The notes below the pieces were generated by a model. The model did no database searches and was not told the DNA's origin. It worked only from the letters and a program-made list of their open reading frames with translations. This document shows positions 62,601 to 64,000 of a stretch of 64,000 bases of DNA, in pieces (positions within the stretch are counted from its first letter, which is position 1; each line of letters begins with the position of its first letter). The position numbers and the translations under genes were made by a program. The DNA is from Metellina segmentata (lineage: Eukaryota; Arthropoda; Arachnida; Araneae; Tetragnathidae): positions 85,182,931 to 85,246,930 of the forward strand of contig OX375872.1 in the NCBI GenBank assembly GCA_947359465.1. The letters run 5' to 3'.

Positions 62601-63836
62601 AGCGATAGATTATATTTTCATGTTGATGAGAAATATATAGTTCTATTTTAATCTGTTAAAGATATATATATAACAATATTAAAATACTTATAATTTAATA
62701 TTTGTTACTTAAAAAGTATAAGTTAGTCCAATATGCGATTGTTCAGTAAAAATTTCTTTTTGTCAGTTAATGAGTTTCTGCTCTAAGTCGATCGAAGTAG
62801 TTGTTGATTTTTATAGTTTAGTGATTATTTAGTAAACTTAGTATGAAAAGAAAAAAATACATAAACATGCAATATGTGGTTAGATGAATAAGTTTTTCAG
62901 TTTGAGTGCAATAGTTACACAATATCTATATATTTATAGAAAAACATAAATTATTATATATATTTTCAAACGCTATCATATAACGTCAAATGTTATTTCC
63001 TACATTGACAGAATATTATATGAACTTTAAGATCATAAAATAAAATTTTAAAATATGAAAGAACAATTCAATCATGAATGCAGTTGAATGGTTTATTAAA
63101 TTAACATTGCTGATTGAGATATATTAATTACATTCTATTGTTTTGATTGAGCAGTTCTATCAGGTGATCAATCGAAATGTTGCAGTTAAAAAAAATGTGA
63201 CCATTCACGAATTTTATTTTTCTATAAAGCACTAAAATCTTTTAAATTTCACTCATAATATTAAATACTTCTGTTCAAACTATAAAGTTTCAGTGAAATA
63301 ATAGATTCGACCGTGTTTCACACTTCAAAATAATTTTTACTTTACAATTATACACAAAATTCTATTATTTCTAGTCTATTTCATACACAGAACTGATTAT
63401 TTTTTATCACTTAAAGAATTTTTAAGACTTCTCATTAGTTTTAAAAAGTATATATTATAATTAAAGTCATCAGGTGCTAACCCTTTTAGGTTAACAAAAA
63501 TCCTATGCTGTAAAGTGGGAAAATGCAATATATTTATATTATATATATTCAAGTGCTATTTAGTACACTTTAAAATGTAACCAATGAAAAATAACTTCGG
63601 TATTAAAGTGTTCTAAATACTATGTATAACGATTTTATATACTTAGATCAACCAAATTAAAACTTCTTGTATGTGTTTGCATAATGTAGCAGAAATATCA
63701 GACGGCAAATTCACTTATATAAGACCAATCGGTAATAGCTGTGATTGAATGAGAACTCCTTTGTATTGGGCAATCTGATGTCGCTCAAAAAGTAAATATT
63801 GATGTTAATGTATATTTTATATCTTTTTCAATATAG
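62601..63836. other. AT-rich spacer before the last exon
   Basis: No repeat recognised. TATATAAG at 63716-63723 could be a core promoter for the gene that starts at 63845, but several ATGs between the two make a spliced 5' leader more likely. Confidence 0.35.
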
Positions 63837-63912
63837 AGAGGCCTATGGATCTCCTTAAAATTCTTCTCCTGCTTAGTCAGCATGTGTGTGGATACTTCAG
63901 TTGGACAAACGA
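63837..63912 (+). CDS. Signal-peptide exon of an unidentified secreted protein
   Basis: An ATG at 63845 opens MDLLKILLLLSQHVCGYFSW then TN. This is a short basic start, an Ile/Leu core and a small-residue region (VCG) suited to signal-peptidase cleavage, so the product is probably secreted or membrane-bound. The frame runs into a good donor, GTAAGA, at 63913 (phase 2) and would stop at TAA one base later if not spliced. A plausible acceptor, TTTTTCAATATAG, ends at 63836 and suggests an untranslated exon upstream. Too little is present to name the protein; the rest lies beyond the right edge. The exon is short, so chance cannot be fully excluded. Confidence 0.5.
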
Positions 63913-64000
63913 GTAAGACTTAAACAGTGTGTAGCTAATATGATTTTAATCATGCATGCTACTGATTTTGATGAAATTCGATACAAAGTATTTGTTTAGG

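Overview
This is eukaryotic, AT-rich, intron-bearing and repeat-laden DNA. The best guess is a large arthropod genome, probably a chelicerate such as a spider. The arthropod call rests on an Nkx6/HGTX homeobox gene, a multi-repeat superoxide-dismutase-like secreted protein gene, and several Tc1/mariner, piggyBac and hAT families. The exact taxon cannot be read from the window.

Three host genes are visible. (1) The 3' end of a Cu-only-SOD-repeat-like gene lies on the + strand, with exons 1896-2115 and 6652-8221; its 5' exons lie off the left edge. (2) A complete three-exon Nkx6 coding region lies on the - strand, with exons 41202-40731, 22832-22660 and 20050-19847. It encodes 282 residues with phase-matched GT-AG junctions and is split by introns of about 17.9 kb and 2.6 kb. 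(3) A probable signal-peptide exon lies on the + strand at 63837-63912, opening a gene that runs off the right edge. A TATA/CRE/initiator arrangement near 58.33-58.38 kb on the - strand is a candidate distal promoter for Nkx6.

Region by region: 0.25-1.69 kb holds a decayed piggyBac element. The SOD-repeat intron (2.1-6.65 kb) is packed with tRNA-derived SINEs and copies of an unnamed ~410-bp repeat. The stretch 8.2-19.8 kb is AT-rich spacer with SINEs, a mariner relic and a retroposon with a 13-bp target duplication. The Nkx6 large intron (22.8-40.7 kb) contains a complete but dead Tc1 element, three Tc1 families lying end to end, hAT derivatives (one with a perfect 8-bp target duplication), an RT fragment and a 184-bp CA repeat. 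The Nkx6 upstream region (41.2-63 kb) carries a 155-bp tandem duplication, GC-rich islands, a pogo-like element full of one short repeated motif, and several tandem arrays.

Two home-grown repeat families dominate. One is a ~300-bp tRNA-derived SINE ('SINE-A' here) with a (TACC)n tail, in more than 25 full or partial copies. The other is a TTAA-flanked palindromic MITE ('TTAA-MITE') built from motifs like GACGAGATATCTCGTC, in about ten copies. The host genes share no evident pathway. No novel multi-gene system was seen. The strongest novelties are the SOD-repeat protein that has lost its metal ligands, the unnamed repeat families, and the DD37E Tc1 transposase with a single stop.
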